Positions 11,213 to 23,246 of a DNA stretch of 64,000 nucleotides are shown here, in pieces. Position 1 is the first letter of the stretch. Every line of letters begins with the position of its first letter. A program made the translations under genes and the position numbers. Under the pieces are notes generated by a model. It ran no database searches. It was not told the DNA's origin and saw nothing but the letters and a program-made list of their open reading frames with translations. The stretch comes from Nocardia fluminea. Its GTDB lineage: Bacteria; Actinomycetota; Actinomycetes; Mycobacteriales; Mycobacteriaceae. The DNA lies in contig NZ_PJMW01000001.1 in NCBI RefSeq assembly GCF_002846365.1, positions 1,178,001 through 1,242,000 on the forward strand, read 5' to 3'.

Positions 11213-11785
11213 ATGACGAGAACCCGGATGACCGCCTCCGAGCGCAGCGCGCAGGTGCTCGAAGCCGCGATCCACGCGTTTGCCGAAACAGGTTATGCCG
11301 CAACGAAAACCGACGAGATCGCCAGGCTGGCGGGAGTCTCGCAGCCCTACGTGATCCGCCTGTTCGGCACCAAGCAGCAGCTGTTCATCGCCTGCCTGCT
11401 CGAGGTATGCACCCGCATCGAGCAGGTGTTCCGTGATGCCGAGATCGCCCCCGGCGCCGACACCGCGGAAGCACTGCGCACCCTGGGCCACGGCTACGAC
11501 GTCTTCCTGGCCGAACGCGAACTCCCCCTCATCCTGCTGCACGGCGCCGCCGCCAGCGCGGATCCGGCGATCGGCGACCACATGCGGGAGCGGTTCGGGC
11601 GCATCTACGGTCTGATCGGCGAACTCACCGGCGCCGACACGCTGGAAGCGCGGCGCTTCGTCGCCACCGGCATGCTGCTCACCATCATGACCGCGATGCA
11701 GGTCGCGGGCAGCGAGGCCATCCCACTCCCCTGGGCCACCGAAATCCTGACCGACCTGCGCAGTGCCACCGCCCCCGAGTGCTGA
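11213..11785 (+). CDS. TetR family transcriptional regulator
   Basis: Repressor of 190 residues. The N-terminal TetR_N helix-turn-helix (about 8-55) shows AIHAFAETGYAATKTDEIARLAGVSQPYVIRLFGTKQQLF; the C-terminal part is the variable ligand/dimer domain. AGGAGG at 11196-11201 is 11 bp before ATG 11213 but only 2 bp before GTG 11204, so the ATG is preferred. It is divergent from the DHA2 exporter and probably autoregulated through the repeats in between. Confidence 0.85.
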   Translation: MTRTRMTASERSAQVLEAAIHAFAETGYAATKTDEIARLAGVSQPYVIRLFGTKQQLFIACLLEVCTRIEQVFRDAEIAPGADTAEALRTLGHGYDVFLAERELPLILLHGAAASADPAIGDHMRERFGRIYGLIGELTGADTLEARRFVATGMLLTIMTAMQVAGSEAIPLPWATEILTDLRSATAPEC

Positions 11786-11798
11786 AGTCCGCGACCGG

Positions 11799-12665
11799 TC
11801 AATGCGCGAGGAGAGCAGACCAGTTCTGCGCGCCCGCCCAGTCGGCAAACGAGTGCCAGGCGACATCGGGATAGTCCCGGCGCAGGCCGGTGACGTCGAC
11901 ATCGAGTCCGACGGTGGCGAAGTATTCGAACATGGCGGCCAGATCTTCGGAGTGGCGGCGAACGACGAAGAGCGGGACTTCGTGGTGCGCGATCGGGCGA
12001 TCGATGGCAACGGCCAGCGCGGCAGCGAGGCGGTCCGGGGTGAGTTCGTCGGCGGCGAGGTCGATGCGGCGATCCGTGAATTCCGCGCGACGGTCGAGCG
12101 CGAGTGCGGCGAAAGCGCCGATGTCCGCGGCGCAGATGAGGGTGAGCGGCTGGTCGGCGGGCATCGGCCAGGCGAAGGTGCCGTCACGGAGGCCATCCAA
12201 GGTCCAGCCGGTGGCGTAGTTGTCCATGAAGGCCGCGGGCGCGATGACGGTCCATGGGACGCCACTCGCTCGCAGATGCTCTTCGATCGCGAATTTGCTG
12301 TCGTAGTGCGGGACTCCGGTGGCACGGTCGGCGTGCGCGGCGGAGGTGAAGACGAGGTGGCCGACGCGGGCGGCGACGGCGGCGTCGACCAGGGTGATGC
12401 CGTGGCGGGTCTCGACCGTGGTATCGGTACCGAACGGGGTGGTCACAGCGAACAGGGAATCGACGCCCGTCAGAGCGACGTCGAGGGAATCGCGGTGGTC
12501 GAAATCCGCGTAATGGACCTCGGCGCCGAGGTCGACGAGCGCGACGGCGGCGGGGCCTTCGGGAAATCGGGTGAGCGCGCGGACGCGATGACCCTTGGCG
12601 AGCAGGGCGCGGGCGGTGGCGCCGCCTTGCGCGCCGGTGGCGCCGGTAACGGCGATGGTGAGCAC
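11799..12665 (-). CDS. NmrA-like NAD(P)-binding protein / quinone oxidoreductase-like
   Basis: Atypical short-chain dehydrogenase of 288 residues. It begins with a Rossmann motif (TIAVTGATGAQGGATARALL), has the ALTRFP segment that usually reads the NADP 2'-phosphate, and WTVIAPAAFMDNY near the active cleft. No Tyr-x3-Lys catalytic pair of classical SDRs is evident. GTG 12665 has GGAGGA six bases upstream. It is divergent from a MarR regulator, which suggests an inducible redox or detoxification role. Confidence 0.8.
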   Translation of the reverse strand: MLTIAVTGATGAQGGATARALLAKGHRVRALTRFPEGPAAVALVDLGAEVHYADFDHRDSLDVALTGVDSLFAVTTPFGTDTTVETRHGITLVDAAVAARVGHLVFTSAAHADRATGVPHYDSKFAIEEHLRASGVPWTVIAPAAFMDNYATGWTLDGLRDGTFAWPMPADQPLTLICAADIGAFAALALDRRAEFTDRRIDLAADELTPDRLAAALAVAIDRPIAHHEVPLFVVRRHSEDLAAMFEYFATVGLDVDVTGLRRDYPDVAWHSFADWAGAQNWSALLAH

Positions 12666-12700
12666 GATGTTTCCTCCGGTATGATTTGCTGCGTGGCGCA

Positions 12701-12751
12701 TTAACTGCGCCATGCAGCAATGTAGCCGCTTTAACTGCGTCGCGCAGCTAA
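12701..12751. promoter_or_regulatory. two MarR-type operators
   Basis: TTAACTGCG starts imperfect palindromes at 12701-12721 and 12731-12751, exactly 30 bp apart. The second is the better one: TTAACTGCG TCG CGCAGCTAA with a single mismatch between arms. They fill the divergent promoter of the NmrA-like gene and marR. A second-site dimer arrangement on one DNA face is likely. Confidence 0.75.
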
Positions 12752-12759
12752 TTAGGAGG

Positions 12760-13248
12760 GTGATCCGGATTACAGAGCAGAGTCGACGTGCCCGCTACGC
12801 GGAGTTGTCGCGTGTCTCGCGGCAGTACATGGCCTCGTATGTCCTGTTCAACCAGGCCGTCGCCGACCACCTGGGCCTGCACCCCACTGATCTGCAATGC
12901 CTGAGTCTGCTCACCACAGAGCCACGAGCACTCACCGTCAAACAGATCGCCGACATGACCGGGCTCACCACCGGCTCCGCCACCCGCTTGGTCGATCGAC
13001 TCGAACGCGACGGCTATGTGCTGCGCGAACCCGACGCCGAGGACCGCCGTCGAGTCCTGGTCTCCCCCGTGCCCGAGCGCGTCGCCCGCGTCACCGCCGT
13101 ATGGGACGACCTCGGCGCAGGCTGGCAAGCGCTACTCGATACCCACACCGAGGACGAGCTCGCGGTCATCACCGAGCACATGCGCAAGGCCGAACAGCTC
13201 AGCCACACCCAGATCGAACGACTCCGGGGCCGGAGCGCACCGTCGTGA
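12760..13248 (+). CDS. MarR family transcriptional regulator
   Basis: Winged-helix dimeric repressor of about 160 residues. The wHTH (about 50-110) shows LTVKQIADMTGLTTGSATRLVDRLERDGYV then REPDAEDRRRVLV, the family's recognition helix and wing. The start is uncertain. GTG 12760 touches AGGAGG (12754-12759) with no spacer, while an in-frame ATT at 12769 has a nine-base spacer and would give ITEQSRRARY, close to the MTEQ-like starts of relatives. It probably represses itself and the divergent NmrA-like gene. Confidence 0.85.
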   Translation: MIRITEQSRRARYAELSRVSRQYMASYVLFNQAVADHLGLHPTDLQCLSLLTTEPRALTVKQIADMTGLTTGSATRLVDRLERDGYVLREPDAEDRRRVLVSPVPERVARVTAVWDDLGAGWQALLDTHTEDELAVITEHMRKAEQLSHTQIERLRGRSAPS

Positions 13249-13251
13249 GAA

Positions 13252-14082
13252 CTACTTCGCGTGCTGGACGCGGGCGCTCGCGTAGAGGCAGATAGCCGCT
13301 GCCGCAGCCAGATTCAGGCTTTCGGCGCGGCCGTGGATGGGGATGCGGATGCGGTGATCGGCGCGGGCGGCGACGGCGGGGTCGAGGCCGTGGGCCTCGT
13401 TGCCGAAGAGCCAGGCGACCGGTCCGCGCAGGATGTCGTCGGCGGCGTCGAGGTCGACTTCGCCGTTGGCGGCCGTGGCGAGGATCGTCACGCCCGCGGC
13501 GGAGATCGCGTCGAGGGTCGCGGTGATGTCGCGGCCGCGGGCCACGGGGACGTGGAACAGGCTGCCGGCGCTCGCGCGCACGCATTTGCCGTTGTGCGGG
13601 TCGACGGTCTCGCCCGCCAGCACCACGCCGTCGGCGCCGACCGCATCGGCGACCCGGATCAGGGTGCCCGCGTTGCCGGGTTCGGCGATCTCGACGGGGA
13701 CGGCGAGCATGCGCGGGCCACGGTCGAGAATCTCGCCGAGCGGCACATCCAGGAGTTCGCACACGGCGACCAGGCCGGGCGTGGTGACGGTCTCACCGAG
13801 GTGTTCGGCGGCGCGGTCGCTGACCAAGGTGGTGCGGACGCCGTCGGCGGCGGCACCGGCGATCAGCGCGTTCTCCCGGCCGGCGGCCGCGAGCGAATAG
13901 AAGATCTCCCGGACACGGCCCGTCTCCAGGGCGGCGGACACCGCGTTGGCGCCCTCGGCGAGGAACAGCCCGGACTTGCGGCGCTGGGCCGCACGCTGGA
14001 GCTTGACAGCGGAAACGACCCGCGGATTGCGCTCGGAGAGCGCGTCCACGGGTCGTTCCGACAGATCGCTGTGTGTTGTCAA
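13252..14082 (-). CDS. tsnR: SpoU/TrmH family rRNA 2'-O-methyltransferase
   Basis: SPOUT methyltransferase of 276 residues. An N-terminal substrate-binding domain (RKSGLFLAEGANAV) precedes the knotted SAM domain with motif 1 EPGNAGTLIRVADAVGADGV, motif 2 AWLFGNEAHGL and motif 3 RIPIHGRAESLNLAAAAAICLY. In M. tuberculosis the equivalent gene after rplT is tsnR, which fits here. A TTG at 14082, two bases after the rplT stop, is the likely start; GTG 14049 is an alternative. Part of the infC-rpmI-rplT-tsnR cluster. Confidence 0.88.
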   Translation of the reverse strand: MTTHSDLSERPVDALSERNPRVVSAVKLQRAAQRRKSGLFLAEGANAVSAALETGRVREIFYSLAAAGRENALIAGAAADGVRTTLVSDRAAEHLGETVTTPGLVAVCELLDVPLGEILDRGPRMLAVPVEIAEPGNAGTLIRVADAVGADGVVLAGETVDPHNGKCVRASAGSLFHVPVARGRDITATLDAISAAGVTILATAANGEVDLDAADDILRGPVAWLFGNEAHGLDPAVAARADHRIRIPIHGRAESLNLAAAAAICLYASARVQHAK

Positions 14083-14084
14083 GC

Positions 14085-14471
14085 TCAGGCAGCGGTGGCC
14101 GGGGCGTTGACGTCGGCCGGCAGCGCGGCCTTGGCGACAGCCACCAGGCCGGCGAAGGCCTCGGCGTCCGAGACCGCGAGCTCGGCGAGGATCTTGCGGT
14201 CGACCTCGACACCCGCGGCCTTGAGGCCCTGGATGAAGCGGTTGTAGGTGATGTCGTTCAGACGCGCGGCGGCGTTGATACGAGCAATCCACAGCTTGCG
14301 GAAGTCACCCTTGCGCGCCTTGCGGTCGCGGTAGGCGTAGGTCAGCGAGTGGAGCTGCTGTTCCTTGGCCTTGCGGTACAGGCGCGAACGCTGGCCCCGG
14401 TAGCCCTTGGAGGCCTCGAGGATGGAACGGCGCTTCTTCTGAGCGTTGACGGCCCTTTTGACGCGTGCCAC
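14085..14471 (-). CDS. rplT: 50S ribosomal protein L20
   Basis: Basic protein of 128 residues with the canonical [37 protein letters not shown] start and [25 protein letters not shown] core. It binds 23S rRNA early in 50S assembly. It lies 115 bp downstream of rpmI and two bases upstream of the methyltransferase gene. Confidence 0.98.
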   Translation of the reverse strand: MARVKRAVNAQKKRRSILEASKGYRGQRSRLYRKAKEQQLHSLTYAYRDRKARKGDFRKLWIARINAAARLNDITYNRFIQGLKAAGVEVDRKILAELAVSDAEAFAGLVAVAKAALPADVNAPATAA

Positions 14472-14586
14472 TTTGGTAGTCCTTGATCATCTGGGGGCGC
14501 GGCGGCGCCCGAATTCGGTAGTTGTCGGCGTCCGGTTGTCCCGGCCGCGGAATCGTCGGGTTGCGACGGTCCGGCTGACCCGAAGG

Positions 14587-14784
14587 TCAGGCGAGACCGA
14601 GCAGCCGCTTCACGCGGGGGACGTCGACGGAAGCGACGGACTCCGTGCCTTCCAGACGACGAGTCCGGCGAGAGGACTTGTGCTCCAGGAGGTGGCGACG
14701 GTTCGCCTGCTCGCGAAGCAGCTTGCCCCGGCCGGTCACCTTGAATCGCTTCTTGGCGCCGCTGTGGGTCTTGTTCTTCGGCAT
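14587..14784 (-). CDS. rpmI: 50S ribosomal protein L35
   Basis: Sixty-five residues with the family start [21 protein letters not shown] and the [14 protein letters not shown] centre. Located 29 bp downstream of infC in the conserved infC-rpmI-rplT order. Confidence 0.98.
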   Translation of the reverse strand: MPKNKTHSGAKKRFKVTGRGKLLREQANRRHLLEHKSSRRTRRLEGTESVASVDVPRVKRLLGLA

Positions 14785-14813
14785 GGATTCCTCTATCTAG
14801 TCGTTGAAATCGT

Positions 14814-15470
<657 letters not shown>

Positions 15471-15774
15471 GGGGCCTCCTAGGTCAAGCGGTGTCGTCTT
15501 AACGACCGCACGCAATAACTGCAACCCCTGTTTCAACACGAAAGCCCCGCTGCGGTATTTCTCCGCGACGGGGCCCGATGTCGACCGATCGCCCACAGCC
15601 GATGCCCTCACGAGCTCGGTTGTCGACCCCCGCATGCCAGGCACACGGGAAACCCACCACAATGAGCGGGTGACCGGGACCGTATATCCGAACGATTGGC
15701 TCGCCGGTAACGGTGGGAGTCGGGCTCCACTTATCTGCCCCACGGATGCATGACACATCCAGGGGCGGTCGTCA
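15471..15774 (-). promoter_or_regulatory. infC: long 5' leader of infC with attenuator-like hairpin
   Basis: The leader spans about 300 nt from the likely transcription start (just after TAGACT at 15781-15786) to the ATC start. It contains a hairpin at 15544-15574, GCCCCG and GCGG pairing with CCGC and CGGGGC, followed on the transcript by UUUCGUGUU. This is the shape of an intrinsic terminator placed before the gene, so readthrough may be regulated. Confidence 0.6.
15544..15574 (-). terminator. attenuator hairpin in the infC leader
   Basis: Stem of 10-12 pairs with an internal AG/TC mismatch and a seven-base loop, followed by UUUCGUGUU. It lies 74-104 nt upstream of the infC start codon. 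Confidence 0.55.
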
Positions 15775-15780
15775 GCGAAA

Positions 15781-15786
15781 AGTCTA
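15781..15786 (-). promoter_or_regulatory. infC: -10 box TAGACT of infC
   Basis: TAGACT is the -10 form found repeatedly in this window (polA, helD, LuxR gene). It would start the infC transcript about 300 nt before the coding region. Confidence 0.45.
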
Positions 15787-15846
15787 GCATGGCGTTGAGC
15801 TATCACCGAATCAGCCGGGCGCGAGCATCCCGGATCGGGCTCGCTA

Positions 15847-15852
15847 TAGCCT
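15847..15852 (+). promoter_or_regulatory. -10 box TAGCCT of the DUF1844 gene
   Basis: It ends seven bases before ATG 15860, the same spacing as at polA, the LuxR gene and the methyltransferase gene. Confidence 0.4.
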
Positions 15853-15859
15853 GATCAGC

Positions 15860-16201
15860 ATGACTGACGAGCTCGATCCCCCTGTGCGCGACCTGGCCGA
15901 CATCCCCGCTGTCGAGGTGATCAGCCGGGCGGCCGTGATGCTGATGAGTTCGGCCGCGGAGAAGCTGGGCCTGGCCGGGGAGAACCCGGATTCGGGCACG
16001 GGCGTCGATCTCGACGAGGCGCGCCGGGTGATCACCGCGCTGGCCGGGCTGGTGACGGCGTCGGTGGAGTACCTCGGCCCGCACGCGGGCCCGATCCGCG
16101 AGGGTTTGCAGGCGCTCCAGCGCGCGTTCCGGGAGGCTTCCTCGGTACCGGACGCGCCGGGCACGGGACCGGGCGAGAAGTACACCGGCCCGGTGCACTG
16201 A
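15860..16201 (+). CDS. DUF1844 family protein
   Basis: Small protein of 113 residues with the DUF1844 hallmark DIPAVEVISRAAVMLMSSAAEKLGLA (about 12-37) and an amphipathic helix LDEARRVITALAGLVTASVEYLG. Its function is unknown, but it commonly sits beside infC in actinobacteria, as here (divergent from infC). A TAGCCT -10 box at 15847-15852 ends seven bases before ATG, so the transcript is probably leaderless. Confidence 0.88.
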   Translation: MTDELDPPVRDLADIPAVEVISRAAVMLMSSAAEKLGLAGENPDSGTGVDLDEARRVITALAGLVTASVEYLGPHAGPIREGLQALQRAFREASSVPDAPGTGPGEKYTGPVH

Positions 16202-16214
16202 GTTCCGTCAACGA

Positions 16215-16252
16215 AAAAGATCCGCCGGCGCAGTGCGTCGGCGGATCTTTTC
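16215..16252 (+). terminator. intrinsic terminator after the DUF1844 gene
   Basis: Thirteen-bp perfect stem (AAAAGATCCGCCG against its complement) with an 11-base loop and trailing T residues. The A and T flanks make it usable in both directions, so it may also end the microprotein transcript from the minus strand. Confidence 0.85.
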
Positions 16253-16276
16253 TGTGCTGCGAACGAACGTCGCGAC

Positions 16277-16384
16277 TCAGACCACGGGGGTCGGAGTGGG
16301 ACCACCGGGGGTGACCGAGACGGCCGAGCCGGAGGTGATCATGTTGGCGAGTGCGGTGAGCAGCGCCGCGCTTCCGGTATCCAT
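16277..16384 (-). CDS. microprotein B, 35 aa, unknown
   Basis: Starts MDTGSAALLTALANMI, continues with a small-residue turn (TSGSA) and ends in a Pro/Thr/Val tail (GGPTPTPVV). The sequence TTCGAAAGGAACG stands upstream, identical to that before microprotein A, placing GAAAGGA about nine bases before ATG. It has no signal peptide and the hydrophobic helix is about 12-14 residues long. It resembles its neighbour in layout (MD start, helix, Gly/Ser turn, Pro tail), which suggests an old duplication. Function unknown. Confidence 0.7.
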   Translation of the reverse strand: MDTGSAALLTALANMITSGSAVSVTPGGPTPTPVV

Positions 16385-16390
16385 TACAGG

Positions 16391-16523
16391 CGTTCCTTTC
16401 GAATCCAGGTCAGACGGTCGGCTTGGTGGGCTCGTAAGCCAACGAAGACCCGCCGGCGAGGAAACCGAGAATCTGGGCGATGAGCGCCGTGGTGGCTTCA
16501 TCCATGAGGACGTTCCTTTCGAA
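16391..16523 (-). repeat. duplicated 13-bp ribosome-binding block of the two microproteins
   Basis: TTCGAAAGGAACG (minus strand) occurs at 16511-16523 and 16391-16403, each 6-8 bp before an ATG. Identity over 13 bp beyond the Shine-Dalgarno core supports duplication of a whole translation unit. Confidence 0.7.
16410..16505 (-). CDS. microprotein A, 31 aa, unknown
   Basis: Starts MDEATTALIAQILGFLAGG, a short hydrophobic helix ended by Gly-Gly-Ser-Ser, then LAYEPTKPTV. It is preceded by TTCGAAAGGAACG with an eight-base spacer. It lies 25 bp upstream of microprotein B, and both are probably on one transcript from a TAACAT -10-like box at 16587-16592. Both lie between the uvrA 3' end and the DUF1844 terminator. 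It is too short for standard gene callers. I do not recognise a family. Confidence 0.68.
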   Translation of the reverse strand: MDEATTALIAQILGFLAGGSSLAYEPTKPTV

Positions 16524-16586
16524 CTACACGACGATCGAGCCGTCGACAAACCGCTACCACCCGGCATTCCGGGGACGGTGAGGCGA

Positions 16587-16592
16587 ATGTTA
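16587..16592 (-). promoter_or_regulatory. possible -10 box TAACAT of the microprotein operon
   Basis: TANNNT hexamer about 80 bp upstream of microprotein A and downstream of the uvrA stop. No clear -35 element is visible. Confidence 0.3.
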
Positions 16593-16665
16593 CCTACGGC
16601 TGTTTCACTTCGTGGCGCTTTCGGAAAGTCCCTCGCGGAACGTCTCGAAAGGACGGTAGCCGGGC

Positions 16666-19635
<2,970 letters not shown>

Positions 19636-19680
19636 CTGGTGAATCCCTTCTCCATCGTCATCCGCCGACCGGACCTGATC

Positions 19681-19704
19681 CCCCGCCGTCAATGCTAGGC
19701 GGGG
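19681..19704. promoter_or_regulatory. uvrA: uvrA promoter: -10 box inside an inverted repeat
   Basis: CCCCGCC (19681-19687) and GGCGGGG (19698-19704) are perfect arms. On the minus strand the spacer contains TAGCAT (19692-19697), a -10-like box about 57 bp before the uvrA start. A hairpin or bound protein there would affect transcription. No mycobacterial LexA (SOS) box was seen. Confidence 0.4.
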
Positions 19705-19864
19705 GGTCCGACAGGTTTCGGTGCGCGGGCGCGCGGACCCGTCCATCCGCGGCTCTGCGCAGGGGGCGTGACGAACCTCGTTCGCCGACCCCACCCCACA
19801 ACCGGGATGCGCGGATTATGTTGGACCACAAGGGTGGATCGTTCGACATGATGAAGGAGCCGAA

Positions 19865-20497
19865 GTGCTCGAGGTGTTCCTGGTCGACGACCACGAGATC
19901 GTGCGGCGCGGACTGATCGACCTGCTGGAAGGTGATCCAGAACTCACTGTGATCGGTCAGGCGGGCGGTGTCGCCGAGGCGATGGTGCGCATTCGCGAGG
20001 CCCGCCCCGATGTCGCCGTCCTCGACGTGCGGTTACCCGACGGCAACGGCATCGAGCTGTGCCGCAACCTGCTGGCCGAGTTCGACGACCTGCACTGCCT
20101 GATCCTGACCTCGTTCTCCGACGAGCACGCCATGCTCGACGCCATCCTGGCCGGCGCCAGCGGGTACGTGGTGAAGAACATCGACGGGATGAAACTGGCC
20201 GACGCGATCAAGCAGGTGGGCGCGGGCCACTCGCTGCTCGATACCCGCGCCGCCGACGCCCTGCGCGCCCGGCTGCGCCGCAGCGCCGAACCGTCCGGGC
20301 CGCTGGCCGGGCTCACCGACCAGGAGCGCCGGCTACTCGAACTGCTCGGTGAGGGCCTGACCAATCGGCAGATCGCCGCGCGCATGTTCCTCGCGGAGAA
20401 GACGGTCAAGAACTACGTCTCGCGACTGCTGGCGAAGCTGGGCGTCGAACGCCGCACCCAGGCCGCCGTCCTGGCGACCAAGCTCCGCGAGCCGTGA
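19865..20497 (+). CDS. devR: DevR/DosR-like LuxR (NarL) family response regulator
   Basis: 210 residues. Receiver domain 1-120 has the acidic pair DD8-9, phospho-acceptor Asp54 in VLDVRLPDG (the same number as in M. tuberculosis DevR), and the Thr/Lys switch residues (LTS, VKN). The LuxR-type HTH (about 145-205) has [43 protein letters not shown] start with AAGGAG six bases upstream. It directs the hypoxia/nitric oxide dormancy response in mycobacteria. It is convergent with rafH and near devS. Confidence 0.93.
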   Translation: MLEVFLVDDHEIVRRGLIDLLEGDPELTVIGQAGGVAEAMVRIREARPDVAVLDVRLPDGNGIELCRNLLAEFDDLHCLILTSFSDEHAMLDAILAGASGYVVKNIDGMKLADAIKQVGAGHSLLDTRAADALRARLRRSAEPSGPLAGLTDQERRLLELLGEGLTNRQIAARMFLAEKTVKNYVSRLLAKLGVERRTQAAVLATKLREP

Positions 20498-20500
20498 GGC

Positions 20501-21283
20501 TCAGGACGGGACGACGATGGTGAGGTCCCCGTCGTAGCGGCGGTAGAGCAGGTTGCCGCGGCCGGTGTGGCTGTCGGTGAAGAACAGGTAGGGCAGCCCG
20601 GCGGCGCACAGCGCGTCGGAGGCCTCGTCCTCCGCGTAGACCGGAGCGGCGTCCTGCACCACCCGGACCGGCATCGCGCTCGCGGTCAGCGGCAACTCGG
20701 CCGACCGATCCGCCGCGGTGGTGTGCCGCTGCCTGGCCAGCGCGACACCGTGCGGGTCGGCCCAGGTGACGATGGCGTCCTCGCCGGTATCGGCGTCGGT
20801 GAACAGATAGGCGTCATAGTCCATCGCGTCCAGGACGGTGCTGGCTTCCAGCGGCGTGCCGGTCATCAGGGCACAGTCCTTACGGCGGATGATGGGCCGC
20901 GTCTCGGTGATCTGGGCCAGCGGCCTGCGGGCGGGATCGGGCCACGCGCCACGCGCTTCCTTGCCCGCGCGGCGGGCCAGCTGACGGTCGAGCCGTTCGG
21001 CGGCGAAGGTGACCGCGAACCCGCCGGGTCCGGTGACCTGGACCCGGGTGAAAGTGTCGTTGGTACGGATATTGGCCTGCACCAGCGTGGGTTCGTCGTA
21101 CCCCTGCGGCGCGGTGACTCGCACCCTGGCCGGACTGTCGAGATGATGCCTGCGCATCACGCGGGTGATGGCGCGAACAGCACGGGTGACGTCCTGGGCC
21201 GGCACCTCGCCACGCGTTGTCACGGCGAGCTCCGGGTCCGCGGCGGTCGTCCAGTGCTGGGTGCTCGACAACGAATTCATCAT
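20501..21283 (-). CDS. rafH: RafH-like ribosome hibernation factor (HPF/S30AE family)
   Basis: 260 residues. The N-terminal half (about 15-100) fits an S30AE/HPF beta-alpha fold. Two C-terminal S30AE_C-like modules follow, around LEASTVLDAMDYDAYLFTDADTGEDAIVTW (about 160-190) and AGLPYLFFTDSHTGRGNLLYRRYDGDLTIV (about 220-258). This two-module layout is that of mycobacterial RafH (hypoxic ribosome stabilising factor of the DosR regulon). It lies between devR and devS with a DosR-like box about 60 bp upstream of ATG 21283. The next codon is also ATG; GTG 21328 is less likely. Confidence 0.82.
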   Translation of the reverse strand: MMNSLSSTQHWTTAADPELAVTTRGEVPAQDVTRAVRAITRVMRRHHLDSPARVRVTAPQGYDEPTLVQANIRTNDTFTRVQVTGPGGFAVTFAAERLDRQLARRAGKEARGAWPDPARRPLAQITETRPIIRRKDCALMTGTPLEASTVLDAMDYDAYLFTDADTGEDAIVTWADPHGVALARQRHTTAADRSAELPLTASAMPVRVVQDAAPVYAEDEASDALCAAGLPYLFFTDSHTGRGNLLYRRYDGDLTIVVPS

Positions 21284-21344
21284 GTGCCCCACTTCTCGAT
21301 CCCAATTCCCGGTGCCCAATGCCACCACTACCGCCGGTGCGAGT

Positions 21345-21364
21345 GAAGGGCCGAAAGTCCCCTC
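21345..21364. promoter_or_regulatory. DosR/DevR-like box upstream of rafH
   Basis: Compared with the mycobacterial DosR consensus TTSGGGACTWWAGTCCCSAA, the plus strand here matches 13 of 20 positions, including GGG on the left and the complete AAAGTCCCC right half. It lies 62-81 bp upstream of the rafH ATG and 58-77 bp upstream of devS, so it could serve both divergent genes. Confidence 0.55.
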
Positions 21365-21376
21365 ATTGCGGACTAG

Positions 21377-23245
<1,869 letters not shown>

Positions 23246-23246
23246 C

